Shown here piece after piece: positions 1-12,500 of a DNA stretch of 64,000 nt. The notes under the pieces are model-generated. The model was given only the letters and a program-made list of their open reading frames with translations. It searched no databases and was not told the origin of the DNA. The position numbers and the translations under genes are program-made. The DNA comes from Phytophthora colocasiae (lineage: Eukaryota > Oomycota > Peronosporomycetes > Peronosporales > Peronosporaceae), in contig JAGKQI010000043.1 in the NCBI GenBank assembly GCA_018806915.1, forward strand, positions 62,001 to 126,000. Direction: 5' to 3'. The first letter of the stretch is position 1. Each line of letters opens with the position of its first letter.

Positions 1-141
1 CAGTGAGCTGTAGCGCTGCGAGTCCTGGCGCACCATCGCCAGGCGCCGGTGCAGGTCGTGCAGCTGGTCCAGCAGCGAGCTCTCGCCCAGCTCCGTCAGG
101 CTCGGCGGCGCCGACTCCGCGTTCGAAGCCTCCGCCAGCAT
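1..141 (-). CDS. 5' end of an unidentified protein gene (partial, runs off window)
   Basis: An ATG on the minus strand at 141 opens a frame of 47 codons that stays open to base 1. The peptide begins MLAEASNAES and continues with a Leu/Gln/His/Arg-rich stretch (LLDQLHDLHRRL) that looks helical or coiled-coil-like. I do not recognise the family. It lies 141 bp downstream of the stop codon of the giant annexin gene, on the same strand, which fits the tight tandem spacing of oomycete genes. The codons are G/C-rich in third positions like the neighbouring genes. The rest of the gene lies outside the window, so function, length and intron content cannot be judged. Confidence 0.5.
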   Translation of the reverse strand, partial: MLAEASNAESAPPSLTELGESSLLDQLHDLHRRLAMVRQDSQRYSSL

Positions 142-282
142 CGTAATTCGCTTTTCTGACTGGAGATTTTCGGACTGTGAGCATAGTCGCTTCAACTTTG
201 CAAGTACGAAAAAAAATGCAAACCTACAGCATGTATTCATGTACATATGTATTAGCTAGCTGCACAACAATGCTTCTTCACC

Positions 283-1313
283 TTACTGCCCGTCCACGAT
301 GGACAAGAGCAAGTCACGGTACTCGCCGCTCGTGTCGCCGCGGATGCGTTTGCTCAGCTCCTTGCCGTATTGCTTCTTGTACGCAACCTTGATCTGGGGC
401 AGCATGATGTGGTAACGCACCACTGCCGCGCTAAGTCCGTACTCGTCCGTGCCCAGACCCTTCATCGTGCTCTCGAAGAGGTCTGCCAACATCTCGAACG
501 GCTCGAACACCATGCGCACATGGTACAGAAGTGCCGCCTGGGCGTCGCCCTTGAACTCCCCCTTGATCGCCTTGAGAATGTTTGTCTTCTTGTACTTCTT
601 TGAGTACGCGGCGTCGATGTTGCGGAGGTGTTCAGCAGGACTCGAGACGATGATCCGAATGAACGTTTCCTCGTCCGTGCCCCACTTTCCTTCGCCTGCC
701 TTATACAAGGCCTCAGCGTCGGCAGCAGCCTTCGAACTCGAGTACACGGCAGGGTCGAAGCTCGGCAAGTCTCCCTTCATAGCGGCCATGATTACCTTCT
801 TCAGATCACCGCTTAGTTCGCCACGCAGGACGTTCACAAGGTCATCACCATAAATTTCACGATACGTTTTTTTCAGCATGGCAATCTCGACGTTCGAGCG
901 AGCCATCACGACCGGGTAGATCCACTCCTCCGTCGTACCCACGCCCTTTGTCGCTTTGCGCAGGATCTCAGCTTCCACGTGCTCGAGAGGGCTTGCGAGC
1001 ATCTTTAGTAGAACACTGTAGTCACTCGTGCTCTTTACCCAAACCGTCAGGTTTTTCTTGTACAGGGTGTAATAGCGCCACCAGATCAGATAACGCTGTT
1101 CAGCTGACATCGACACAAGGATCGTAGCCAGCGTCTTCTCATCCGATCCAGCACCAGTGAGTTTCGTGTGAATTTCTTGGACAGTAGCTTCGATGTCGGC
1201 GTACAGAGTGAGCGATGACCCACCAGAAATATCGTGTGCACTCTGGGGGTAGAAGTTACCAAAGGATAGAGATCTTACAATCGAAGTAGATAGCGTTCCC
1301 AACACAGAAGGCA
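283..1313 (-). other. Divergent terminal annexin module
   Basis: This module lacks the repeated Ser/Ala linker and begins with a unique stretch (SVPSVLGTLSTS, FGNFYPQSAHD). It keeps all four annexin repeats. Calcium-site motifs are complete in II (KGVGTTEE with a downstream GELSGD), III (KWGTDEE) and IV (KGLGTDE with GDTSGEY); repeat I lacks one (TGAGSDEKT). It is probably the ancestral copy from which the amplified module was derived, because it retains the repeat IV site that the 13 copies have lost. Confidence 0.8.
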
Positions 1314-3574
1314 CGCTCTCCTTCTCACTCACACTCACGGCAGAGCTCGACGAAATGCTCGCCTTCTCTTCAACCGACACACGTGCACCGATGGCAGCAC
1401 TGCCCACAGCAGCACTTGAACCGCTCACACCAGCACTCACCGAAGTAGATCCAGACGTAGATGCAGCTCCAGACGAGCCGAACTCCGCCTCAGCAGACGC
1501 ACCGAACTCCACCTCAGCCGCGTCGAACACGGACAAAAGAAGCTGGCGGTATTCGCCGCTCACCACACCCTCAATACGCGTGCGCAGCTCCTGGCGGTAC
1601 AGACGCATGTACACGATGCGGATGTGCACGAGGAGGCGGTAGTACCGCACAACCCACGCGCTCAGCCCGTACGCGTTCTTGCCGGCACTCTTCAGCGTCG
1701 TCTCGAACAGCTCCGCAAGAAGCTCCACCGGCTCCAGCACTGAGCGCACCTGGAACAGCAGCGCACGCTTGGCGTCGCCAGAGAACTCCGCCTCGATCGC
1801 GCCCGTGACGCTCTTCTTGTACTTCGTCACGTACGCGCTGTTGATGCTGCGCACGTGCTCCGCAGGGCTCAACACCAGGATGTTGATGAATGTCGTCTCA
1901 TCGGTGCCCATGCGGCCTTCGCCAGCCTTGTACAAGGCATCTGCGTCCGCCGCAGCCTTCGCGCTCGTGTGGACAGACGCGTCGAAGTCCACCACCTCGC
2001 CGCGCATTGCGGTCAGGATCACCTTCTTCAAGTCGCCGCTCAAATCGCCACTCAAGACCTTCACCAGGTCGTCGCCGTATTTCTCCGCGAACGTCTTCTT
2101 CAACAGCGCAATCTCGGCGTTCGAGCGAGCCATCACGACCGGGTAGATCCACTCCTCCGTCGTGCCCATGCCCTTGGTTGCCTTGCGCAGGATCTCGGCC
2201 TCCACATGCTCCAGAGGGCTCGCGAGCATCTGCAGCAGAACGCCGTAGTCGCTCGTACTCTTTACCCACACCGTCAGGCTCTGCTTGTACAGAATGCGGT
2301 AGCGCCACCAGATCAGGTAGCGCTGCTCCACACTCTTCGACAGCAGCAGCTTCGCCAGCGCAGCCTCGTCCGAAGCCGAAGCCGCGCCAGTGCACACGCG
2401 CTGGATCTCCTGCGCAGCCGCGTCAATCTCAGACGAGAAAGTCATCGACTCCATGCTCGCGCTGCCCTTGTGCGCGTAGTGCGCGTACAGACCGCTCATC
2501 GCGGCACTACTGGCAGCCACCACAGCGGCGCTAGACGCCGCCATCCTCGACCCGCCAGACGCGCTCTCCTTCTCACTCACACTCACGGCAGAGCTCGACG
2601 AAATGCTCGCCTTCTCTTCAACCGACACACGTGCACCGATGGCAGCACTGCCCACAGCAGCACTTGAACCGCTCACACCAGCACTCACCGAAGTAGATCC
2701 AGACGTAGATGCAGCTCCAGACGAGCCGAACTCCGCCTCAGCAGACGCACCGAACTCCACCTCAGCCGCGTCGAACACGGACAAAAGAAGCTGGCGGTAT
2801 TCGCCGCTCACCACACCCTCAATACGCGTGCGCAGCTCCTGGCGGTACAGACGCATGTACACGATGCGGATGTGCACGAGGAGGCGGTAGTACCGCACAA
2901 CCCACGCGCTCAGCCCGTACGCGTTCTTGCCGGCACTCTTCAGCGTCGTCTCGAACAGCTCCGCAAGAAGCTCCACCGGCTCCAGCACCGAGCGCACCTG
3001 GAACAGCAGCGCACGCTTGGCGTCGCCAGAGAACTCCGCCTCGATCGCGCCCGTGACGCTCTTCTTGTACTTCGTCACGTACGCGCTGTTGATGCTGCGC
3101 ACGTGCTCCGCAGGGCTCAACACCAGGATGTTGATGAATGTCGTCTCATCGGTTCCCATGCGGCCTTCGCCAGCCTTGTACAAGGCATCTGCGTCCGCCG
3201 CAGCCTTCGTGCTCGTGTGGACAGACGCGTCGAAGTCCGCCACCTCGCCGCGCATTGCGGTCAGGATCACCTTCTTCAAGTCGCCGCTCAAATCGCCACT
3301 CAAGACCTTCACCAGGTCGTCGCCGTATTTCTCCGCGAACGTCTTCTTCAACAGCGCAATCTCGGCGTTCGAGCGAGCCATCACGACCGGGTAGATCCAC
3401 TCCTCCGTCGTGCCCATGCCCTTGGTTGCCTTGCGCAGGATCTCGGCCTCCACATGCTCCAGAGGGCTCGCGAGCATCTGCAGCAGAACGCCGTAGTCGC
3501 TCGTACTCTTTACCCACACCGTCAGGCTCTGCTTGTACAGAATGCGGTAGCGCCACCAGATCAGGTAGCGCTGC
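283..3574 (-). CDS. C-terminal open segment: terminal annexin module plus nearly two amplified modules
   Basis: Frame open from the one-base loss at about 3574 (CTGCTCACACTC instead of CTGCTCCACACTC) to TAA at 283-285. It ends in the residues LLLSIVDGQ. It carries about 1.8 amplified modules and the divergent terminal module. The second module here has a few private changes (GEVVDFDASV, TSAKAAAD) relative to the others, as is common at the edge of a homogenised array. Confidence 0.6.
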
Positions 3575-6500
3575 TCACACTCTTCGACAGCAGCAGCTTC
3601 GCCAGCGCAGCCTCGTCCGAAGCCGAAGCCGCGCCAGTGCACACGCGCTGGATCTCCTGCGCAGCCGCGTCAATCTCAGACGAGAAAGTCATCGACTCCA
3701 TGCTCGCGCTGCCCTTGTGCGCGTAGTGCGCGTACAGACCGCTCATCGCGGCACTACTGGCAGCCACCACAGCGGCGCTAGACGCCGCCATCCTCGACCC
3801 GCCAGACGCGCTCTCCTTCTCACTCACACTCACGGCAGAGCTCGACGAAATGCTCGCCTTCTCTTCAACCGACACACGTGCACCGATGGCAGCACTGCCC
3901 ACAGCAGCACTTGAACCGCTCACACCAGCACTCACCGAAGTAGATCCAGACGTAGATGCAGCTCCAGACGAGCCGAACTCCGCCTCAGCAGACGCACCGA
4001 ACTCCACCTCAGCCGCGTCGAACACGGACAAAAGAAGCTGGCGGTATTCGCCGCTCACCACACCCTCAATACGCGTGCGCAGCTCTGGCGGTACAGACGC
4101 ATGTACACGATGCGGATGTGCACGAGGAGGCGGTAGTACCGCACAACCCACGCGCTCAGCCCGTACGCGTTCTTGCCGGCACTCTTCAGCGTCGTCTCGA
4201 ACAGCTCCGCAAGAAGCTCCACCGGCTCCAGCACCGAGCGCACCTGGAACAGCAGCGCACGCTTGGCGTCGCCAGAGAACTCCGCCTCGATCGCGCCCGT
4301 GACGCTCTTCTTGTACTTCGTCACGTACGCGCTGTTGATGCTGCGCACGTGCTCCGCAGGGCTCAACACCAGGATGTTGATGAATGTCGTCTCATCGGTT
4401 CCCATGCGGCCTTCGCCAGCCTTGTACAAGGCATCTGCGTCCGCCGCAGCCTTCGTGCTCGTGTGGACAGACGCGTCGAAGTCCGCCACCTCGCCGCGCA
4501 TTGCGGTCAGGATCACCTTCTTCAAGTCGCCGCTCAAATCGCCACTCAAGACCTTCACCAGGTCGTCGCCGTATTTCTCCGCGAACGTCTTCTTCAACAG
4601 CGCAATCTCGGCGTTCGAGCGAGCCATCACGACCGGGTAGATCCACTCCTCCGTCGTGCCCATGCCCTTGGTTGCCTTGCGCAGGATCTCGGCCTCCACA
4701 TGCTCCAGAGGGCTCGCGAGCATCTGCAGCAGAACGCCGTAGTCGCTCGTACTCTTTACCCACACCGTCAGGCTCTGCTTGTACAGAATGCGGTAGCGCC
4801 ACCAGATCAGGTAGCGCTGCTCCACACTCTTCGACAGCAGCAGCTTCGCCAGCGCAGCCTCGTCCGAAGCCGAAGTCGCGCCAGTGCACACGCGCTGGAT
4901 CTCCTGCGCAGCCGCGTCAATCTCAGACGAGAAAGTCATCGACTCCATGCTCGCGCTGCCCTTGTGCGCGTAGTGCGCGTACAGACCGCTCATCGCGGCA
5001 CTACTGGCAGCCACCACAGCGGCGCTAGACGCCGCCATCCTCGACCCGCCAGACGCGCTCTCCTTCTCACTCACACTCACGGCAGAGCTCGACGAAATGC
5101 TCGCCTTCTCTTCAACCGACACACGTGCACCGATGGCAGCACTGCCCACAGCAGCACTTGAACCGCTCACACCAGCACTCACCGAAGTAGATCCAGACGT
5201 AGATGCAGCTCCAGACGAGCCGAACTCCGCCTCAGCAGACGCACCGAACTCCACCTCAGCCGCGTCGAACACGGACAAAAGAAGCTGGCGGTATTCGCCG
5301 CTCACCACACCCTCAATACGCGTGCGCAGCTCCTGGCGGTACAGACGCATGTACACGATGCGGATGTGCACGAGGAGGCGGTAGTACCGCACAACCCACG
5401 CGCTCAGCCCGTACGCGTTCTTGCCGGCACTCTTCAGCGTCGTCTCGAACAGCTCCGCAAGAAGCTCCACCGGCTCCAGCACCGAGCGCACCTGGAACAG
5501 CAGCGCACGCTTGGCGTCGCCAGAGAACTCCGCCTCGATCGCGCCCGTGACGCTCTTCTTGTACTTCGTCACGTACGCGCTGTTGATGCTGCGCACGTGC
5601 TCCGCAGGGCTCAACACCAGGATGTTGATGAATGTCGTCTCATCGGTTCCCATGCGGCCTTCGCCAGCCTTGTACAAGGCATCTGCGTCCGCCGCAGCCT
5701 TCGTGCTCGTGTGGACAGACGCGTCGAAGTCCGCCACCTCGCCGCGCATTGCGGTCAAGATCACCTTCTTCAAGTCGCCGCTCAAATCGCCACTCAAGAC
5801 CTTCACCAGGTCGTCGCCGTATTTCTCCGCGAACGTCTTCTTCAACAGCGCAATCTCGGCGTTCGAGCGAGCCATCACGACCGGGTAGATCCACTCCTCC
5901 GTCGTGCCCATGCCCTTGGTTGCCTTGCGCAGGATCTCGGCCTCCACATGCTCCAGAGGGCTCGCGAGCATCTGCAGCAGAACGCCGTAGTCGCTCGTAC
6001 TCTTTACCCACACCGTCAGGCTCTGCTTGTACAGAATGCGGTAGCGCCACCAGATCAGGTAGCGCTGCTCCACACTCTTCGACAGCAGCAGCTTCGCCAG
6101 CGCAGCCTCGTCCGAAGCCGAAGTCGCGCCAGTGCACACGCGCTGGATCTCCTGCGCAGCCGCGTCAATCTCAGACGAGAAAGTCATCGACTCCATGCTC
6201 GCGCTGCCCTTGTGCGCGTAGTGCGCGTACAGACCGCTCATCGCGGCACTACTGGCAGCCACCACAGCGGCGCTGAACGCCGCCATCCTCGACCCGCCAG
6301 ACGCGCTCTCCTTCTCACTCACACTCACGGCAGAGCTCGACGAAATGCTCGCCTTCTCTTCAACCGACACACGTGCACCGATGGCAGCACTGCCCACAGC
6401 AGCACTTGAACCGCTCACACCAGCACTCACCGAAGTAGATCCAGACGTAGATGCAGCTCCAGACGAGCCGAACTCCGCCTCAGCAGACGCACCGAACTCC

Positions 6501-9500
6501 ACCTCAGCCGCGTCGAACACGGACAAAAGAAGCTGGCGGTATTCGCCGCTCACCACACCCTCAATACGCGTGCGCAGCTCCTGGCGGTACAGACGCATGT
6601 ACACGATGCGGATGTGCACGAGGAGGCGGTAGTACCGCACAACCCACGCGCTCAGCCCGTACGCGTTCTTGCCGGCACTCTTCAGCGTCGTCTCGAACAG
6701 CTCCGCAAGAAGCTCCACCGGCTCCAGCACCGAGCGCACCTGGAACAGCAGCGCACGCTTGGCGTCGCCAGAGAACTCCGCCTCGATCGCGCCCGTGACG
6801 CTCTTCTTGTACTTCGTCACGTACGCGCTGTTGATGCTGCGCACGTGCTCCGCAGGGCTCAACACCAGGATGTTGATGAATGTCGTCTCATCGGTTCCCA
6901 TGCGGCCTTCGCCAGCCTTGTACAAGGCATCTGCGTCCGCCGCAGCCTTCGTGCTCGTGTGGACAGACGCGTCGAAGTCCGCCACCTCGCCGCGCATTGC
7001 GGTCAGGATCACCTTCTTCAAGTCGCCGCTCAAATCGCCACTCAAGACCTTCACCAGGTCGTCGCCGTATTTCTCCGCGAACGTCTTCTTCAACAGCGCA
7101 ATCTCGGCGTTCGAGCGAGCCATCACGACCGGGTAGATCCACTCCTCCGTCGTGCCCATGCCCTTGGTTGCCTTGCGCAGGATCTCGGCCTCCACATGCT
7201 CCAGAGGGCTCGCGAGCATCTGCAGCAGAACGCCGTAGTCGCTCGTACTCTTTACCCACACCGTCAGGCTCTGCTTGTAAAGAATGCGGTAGCGCCACCA
7301 GATCAGGTAGCGCTGCTCCACACTCTTCGACAGCAGCAGCTTCGCCAGCGCAGCCTCGTCCGAAGCCGAAGCCGCGCCAGTGCACACGCGCTGGATCTCC
7401 TGCGCAGCCGCGTCAATCTCAGACGAGAAAGTCATCGACTCCATGCTCGCGCTGCCCTTGTGCGCGTAGTGCGCGTACAGACCGCTCATCGCGGCACTAC
7501 TGGCAGCCACCACAGCGGCGCTAGACGCCGCCATCCTCGACCCGCCAGACGCGCTCTCCTTCTCACTCACACTCACGGCAGAGCTCGACGAAATGCTCGC
7601 CTTCTCTTCAACCGACACACGTGCACCGATGGCAGCACTGCCCACAGCAGCACTTGAACCGCTCACACCAGCACTCACCGAAGTAGATCCAGACGTAGAT
7701 GCAGCTCCAGACGAGCCGAACTCCGCCTCAGCAGACGCACCGAACTCCACCTCAGCCGCGTCGAACACGGACAAAAGAAGCTGGCGGTATTCGCCGCTCA
7801 CCACACCCTCAATACGCGTGCGCAGCTCCTGGCGGTACAGACGCATGTACACGATGCGGATGTGCACGAGGAGGCGGTAGTACCGCACAACCCACGCGCT
7901 CAGCCCGTACGCGTTCTTGCCGGCACTCTTCAGCGTCGTCTCGAACAGCTCCGCAAGAAGCTCCACCGGCTCCAGCACCGAGCGCACCTGGAACAGCAGC
8001 GCACGCTTGGCGTCGCCAGAGAACTCCGCCTCGATCGCGCCCGTGACGCTCTTCTTGTACTTCGTCACGTACGCGCTGTTGATGCTGCGCACGTGCTCCG
8101 CAGGGCTCAACACCAGGATGTTGATGAATGTCGTCTCATCGGTTCCCATGCGGCCTTCGCCAGCCTTGTACAAGGCATCTGCGTCCGCCGCAGCCTTCGT
8201 GCTCGTGTGGACAGACGCGTCGAAGTCCGCCACCTCGCCGCGCATTGCGGTCAAGATCACCTTCTTCAAGTCGCCGCTCAAATCGCCACTCAAGACCTTC
8301 ACCAGGTCGTCGCCGTATTTCTCCGCGAACGTCTTCTTCAACAGCGCAATCTCGGCGTTCGAGCGAGCCATCACGACCGGGTAGATCCACTCCTCCGTCG
8401 TGCCCATGCCCTTGGTTGCCTTGCGCAGGATCTCGGCCTCCACATGCTCCAGAGGGCTCGCGAGCATCTGCAGCAGAACGCCGTAGTCGCTCGTACTCTT
8501 TACCCACACCGTCAGGCTCTGCTTGTACAGAATGCGGTAGCGCCACCAGATCAGGTAGCGCTGCTCCACACTCTTCGACAGCAGCAGCTTCGCCAGCGCA
8601 GCCTCGTCCGAAGCCGAAGTCGCGCCAGTGCACACGCGCTGGATCTCCTGCGCAGCCGCGTCAATCTCAGACGAGAAAGTCATCGACTCCATGCTCGCGC
8701 TGCCCTTGTGCGCGTAGTGCGCGTACAGACCGCTCATCGCGGCACTACTGGCAGCCACCACAGCGGCGCTAGACGCCGCCATCCTCGACCCGCCAGACGC
8801 GCTCTCCTTCTCACTCACACTCACGGCAGAGCTCGACGAAATGCTCGCCTTCTCTTCAACCGACACACGTGCACCGATGGCAGCACTGCCCACAGCAGCA
8901 CTTGAACCGCTCACACCAGCACTCACCGAAGTAGATCCAGACGTAGATGCAGCTCCAGACGAGCCGAACTCCGCCTCAGCAGACGCACCGAACTCCACCT
9001 CAGCCGCGTCGAACACGGACAAAAGAAGCTGGCGGTATTCGCCGCTCACCACACCCTCAATACGCGTGCGCAGCTCCTGGCGGTACAGACGCATGTACAC
9101 GATGCGGATGTGCACGAGGAGGCGGTAGTACCGCACAACCCACGCGCTCAGCCCGTACGCGTTCTTGCCGGCACTCTTCAGCGTCGTCTCGAACAGCTCC
9201 GCAAGAAGCTCCACCGGCTCCAGCACCGAGCGCACCTGGAACAGCAGCGCACGCTTGGCGTCGCCAGAGAACTCCGCCTCGATCGCGCCCGTGACGCTCT
9301 TCTTGTACTTCGTCACGTACGCGCTGTTGATGCTGCGCACGTGCTCCGCAGGGCTCAACACCAGGATGTTGATGAATGTCGTCTCATCGGTTCCCATGCG
9401 GCCTTCGCCAGCCTTGTACAAGGCATCTGCGTCCGCCGCAGCCTTCGTGCTCGTGTGGACAGACGCGTCGAAGTCCGCCACCTCGCCGCGCATTGCGGTC

Positions 9501-12500
9501 AAGATCACCTTCTTCAAGTCGCCGCTCAAATCGCCACTCAAGACCTTCACCAGGTCGTCGCCGTATTTCTCCGCGAACGTCTTCTTCAACAGCGCAATCT
9601 CGGCGTTCGAGCGAGCCATCACGACCGGGTAGATCCACTCCTCCGTCGTGCCCATGCCCTTGGTTGCCTTGCGCAGGATCTCGGCCTCCACATGCTCCAG
9701 AGGGCTCGCGAGCATCTGCAGCAGAACGCCGTAGTCGCTCGTACTCTTTACCCACACCGTCAGGCTCTGCTTGTACAGAATGCGGTAGCGCCACCAGATC
9801 AGGTAGCGCTGCTCCACACTCTTCGACAGCAGCAGCTTCGCCAGCGCAGCCTCGTCCGAAGCCGAAGTCGCGCCAGTGCACACGCGCTGGATCTCCTGCG
9901 CAGCCGCGTCAATCTCAGACGAGAAAGTCATCGACTCCATGCTCGCGCTGCCCTTGTGCGCGTAGTGCGCGTACAGACCGCTCATCGCGGCACTACTGGC
10001 AGCCACCACAGCGGCGCTAGACGCCGCCATCCTCGACCCGCCAGACGCGCTCTCCTTCTCACTCACACTCACGGCAGAGCTCGACGAAATGCTCGCCTTC
10101 TCTTCAACCGACACACGTGCACCGATGGCAGCACTGCCCACAGCAGCACTTGAACCGCTCACACCAGCACTCACCGAAGTAGATCCAGACGTAGATGCAG
10201 CTCCAGACGAGCCGAACTCCGCCTCAGCAGACGCACCGAACTCCACCTCAGCCGCGTCGAACACGGACAAAAGAAGCTGGCGGTATTCGCCGCTCACCAC
10301 ACCCTCAATACGCGTGCGCAGCTCTGGCGGTACAGACGCATGTACACGATGCGGATGTGCACGAGGAGGCGGTAGTACCGCACAACCCACGCGCTCAGCC
10401 CGTACGCGTTCTTGCCGGCACTCTTCAGCGTCGTCTCGAACAGCTCCGCAAGAAGCTCCACCGGCTCCAGCACCGAGCGCACCTGGAACAGCAGCGCACG
10501 CTTGGCGTCGCCAGAGAACTCCGCCTCGATCGCGCCCGTGACGCTCTTCTTGTACTTCGTCACGTACGCGCTGTTGATGCTGCGCACGTGCTCCGCAGGG
10601 CTCAACACCAGGATGTTGATGAATGTCGTCTCATCGGTTCCCATGCGGCCTTCGCCAGCCTTGTACAAGGCATCTGCGTCCGCCGCAGCCTTCGTGCTCG
10701 TGTGGACAGACGCGTCGAAGTCCGCCACCTCGCCGCGCATTGCGGTCAAGATCACCTTCTTCAAGTCGCCGCTCAAATCGCCACTCAAGACCTTCACCAG
10801 GTCGTCGCCGTATTTCTCCGCGAACGTCTTCTTCAACAGCGCAATCTCGGCGTTCGAGCGAGCCATCACGACCGGGTAGATCCACTCCTCCGTCGTGCCC
10901 ATGCCCTTGGTTGCCTTGCGCAGGATCTCGGCCTCCACATGCTCCAGAGGGCTCGCGAGCATCTGCAGCAGAACGCCGTAGTCGCTCGTACTCTTTACCC
11001 ACACCGTCAGGCTCTGCTTGTAAAGAATGCGGTAGCACCACCAGATCGCGTAGCGCTGCTCCACACTCTTCGACAGCAGCAGCTTCGCCAGCGCAGCCTC
11101 GTCCGAAGCCGAAGCCGCGCCAGTGCACACGCGCTGGATCTCCTGCGCAGCCGCGTCAATCTCAGACGAGAAAGTCATCGACTCCATGCTCGCGCTGCCC
11201 TTGTGCGCGTAGTGCGCGTACAGACCGCTCATCGCGGCACTACTGGCAGCCACCACAGCGGCGCTAGACGCCGCCATCCTCGACCCGCCAGACGCGCTCT
11301 CCTTCTCACTCACACTCACGGCAGAGCTCGACGAAATGCTCGCCTTCTCTTCAACCGACACACGTGCACCGATGGCAGCACTGCCCACAGCAGCACTTGA
11401 ACCGCTCACACCAGCACTCACCGAAGTAGATCCAGACGTAGATGCAGCTCCAGACGAGCCGAACTCCGCCTCAGCAGACGCACCGAACTCCACCTCAGCC
11501 GCGTCGAACACGGACAAAAGAAGCTGGCGGTATTCGCCGCTCACCACACCCTCAATACGCGTGCGCAGCTCCTGGCGGTACAGACGCATGTACACGATGC
11601 GGATGTGCACGAGGAGGCGGTAGTACCGCACAACCCACGCGCTCAGCCCGTACGCGTTCTTGCCGGCACTCTTCAGCGTCGTCTCGAACAGCTCCGCAAG
11701 AAGCTCCACCGGCTCCAGCACCGAGCGCACCTGGAACAGCAGCGCACGCTTGGCGTCGCCAGAGAACTCCGCCTCGATCGCGCCCGTGACGCTCTTCTTG
11801 TACTTCGTCACGTACGCGCTGTTGATGCTGCGCACGTGCTCCGCAGGGCTCAACACCAGGATGTTGATGAATGTCGTCTCATCGGTTCCCATGCGGCCTT
11901 CGCCAGCCTTGTACAAGGCATCTGCGTCCGCCGCAGCCTTCGTGCTCGTGTGGACAGACGCGTCGAAGTCCGCCACCTCGCCGCGCATTGCGGTCAAGAT
12001 CACCTTCTTCAAGTCGCCGCTCAAATCGCCACTCAAGACCTTCACCAGGTCGTCGCCGTATTTCTCCGCGAACGTCTTCTTCAACAGCGCAATCTCGGCG
12101 TTCGAGCGAGCCATCACGACCGGGTAGATCCACTCCTCCGTCGTGCCCATGCCCTTGGTTGCCTTGCGCAGGATCTCGGCCTCCACATGCTCCAGAGGGC
12201 TCGCGAGCATCTGCAGCAGAACGCCGTAGTCGCTCGTACTCTTTACCCACACCGTCAGGCTCTGCTTGTAAAGAATGCGGTAGCGCCACCAGATCAGGTA
12301 GCGCTGCTCCACACTCTTCGACAGCAGCAGCTTCGCCAGCGCAGCCTCGTCCGAAGCCGAAGCCGCGCCAGTGCACACGCGCTGGATCTCCTGCGCAGCC
12401 GCGTCAATCTCAGACGAGAAAGTCATCGACTCCATGCTCGCGCTGCCCTTGTGCGCGTAGTGCGCGTACCAGACCGCTCATCGCGGCACTACTGGCAGCC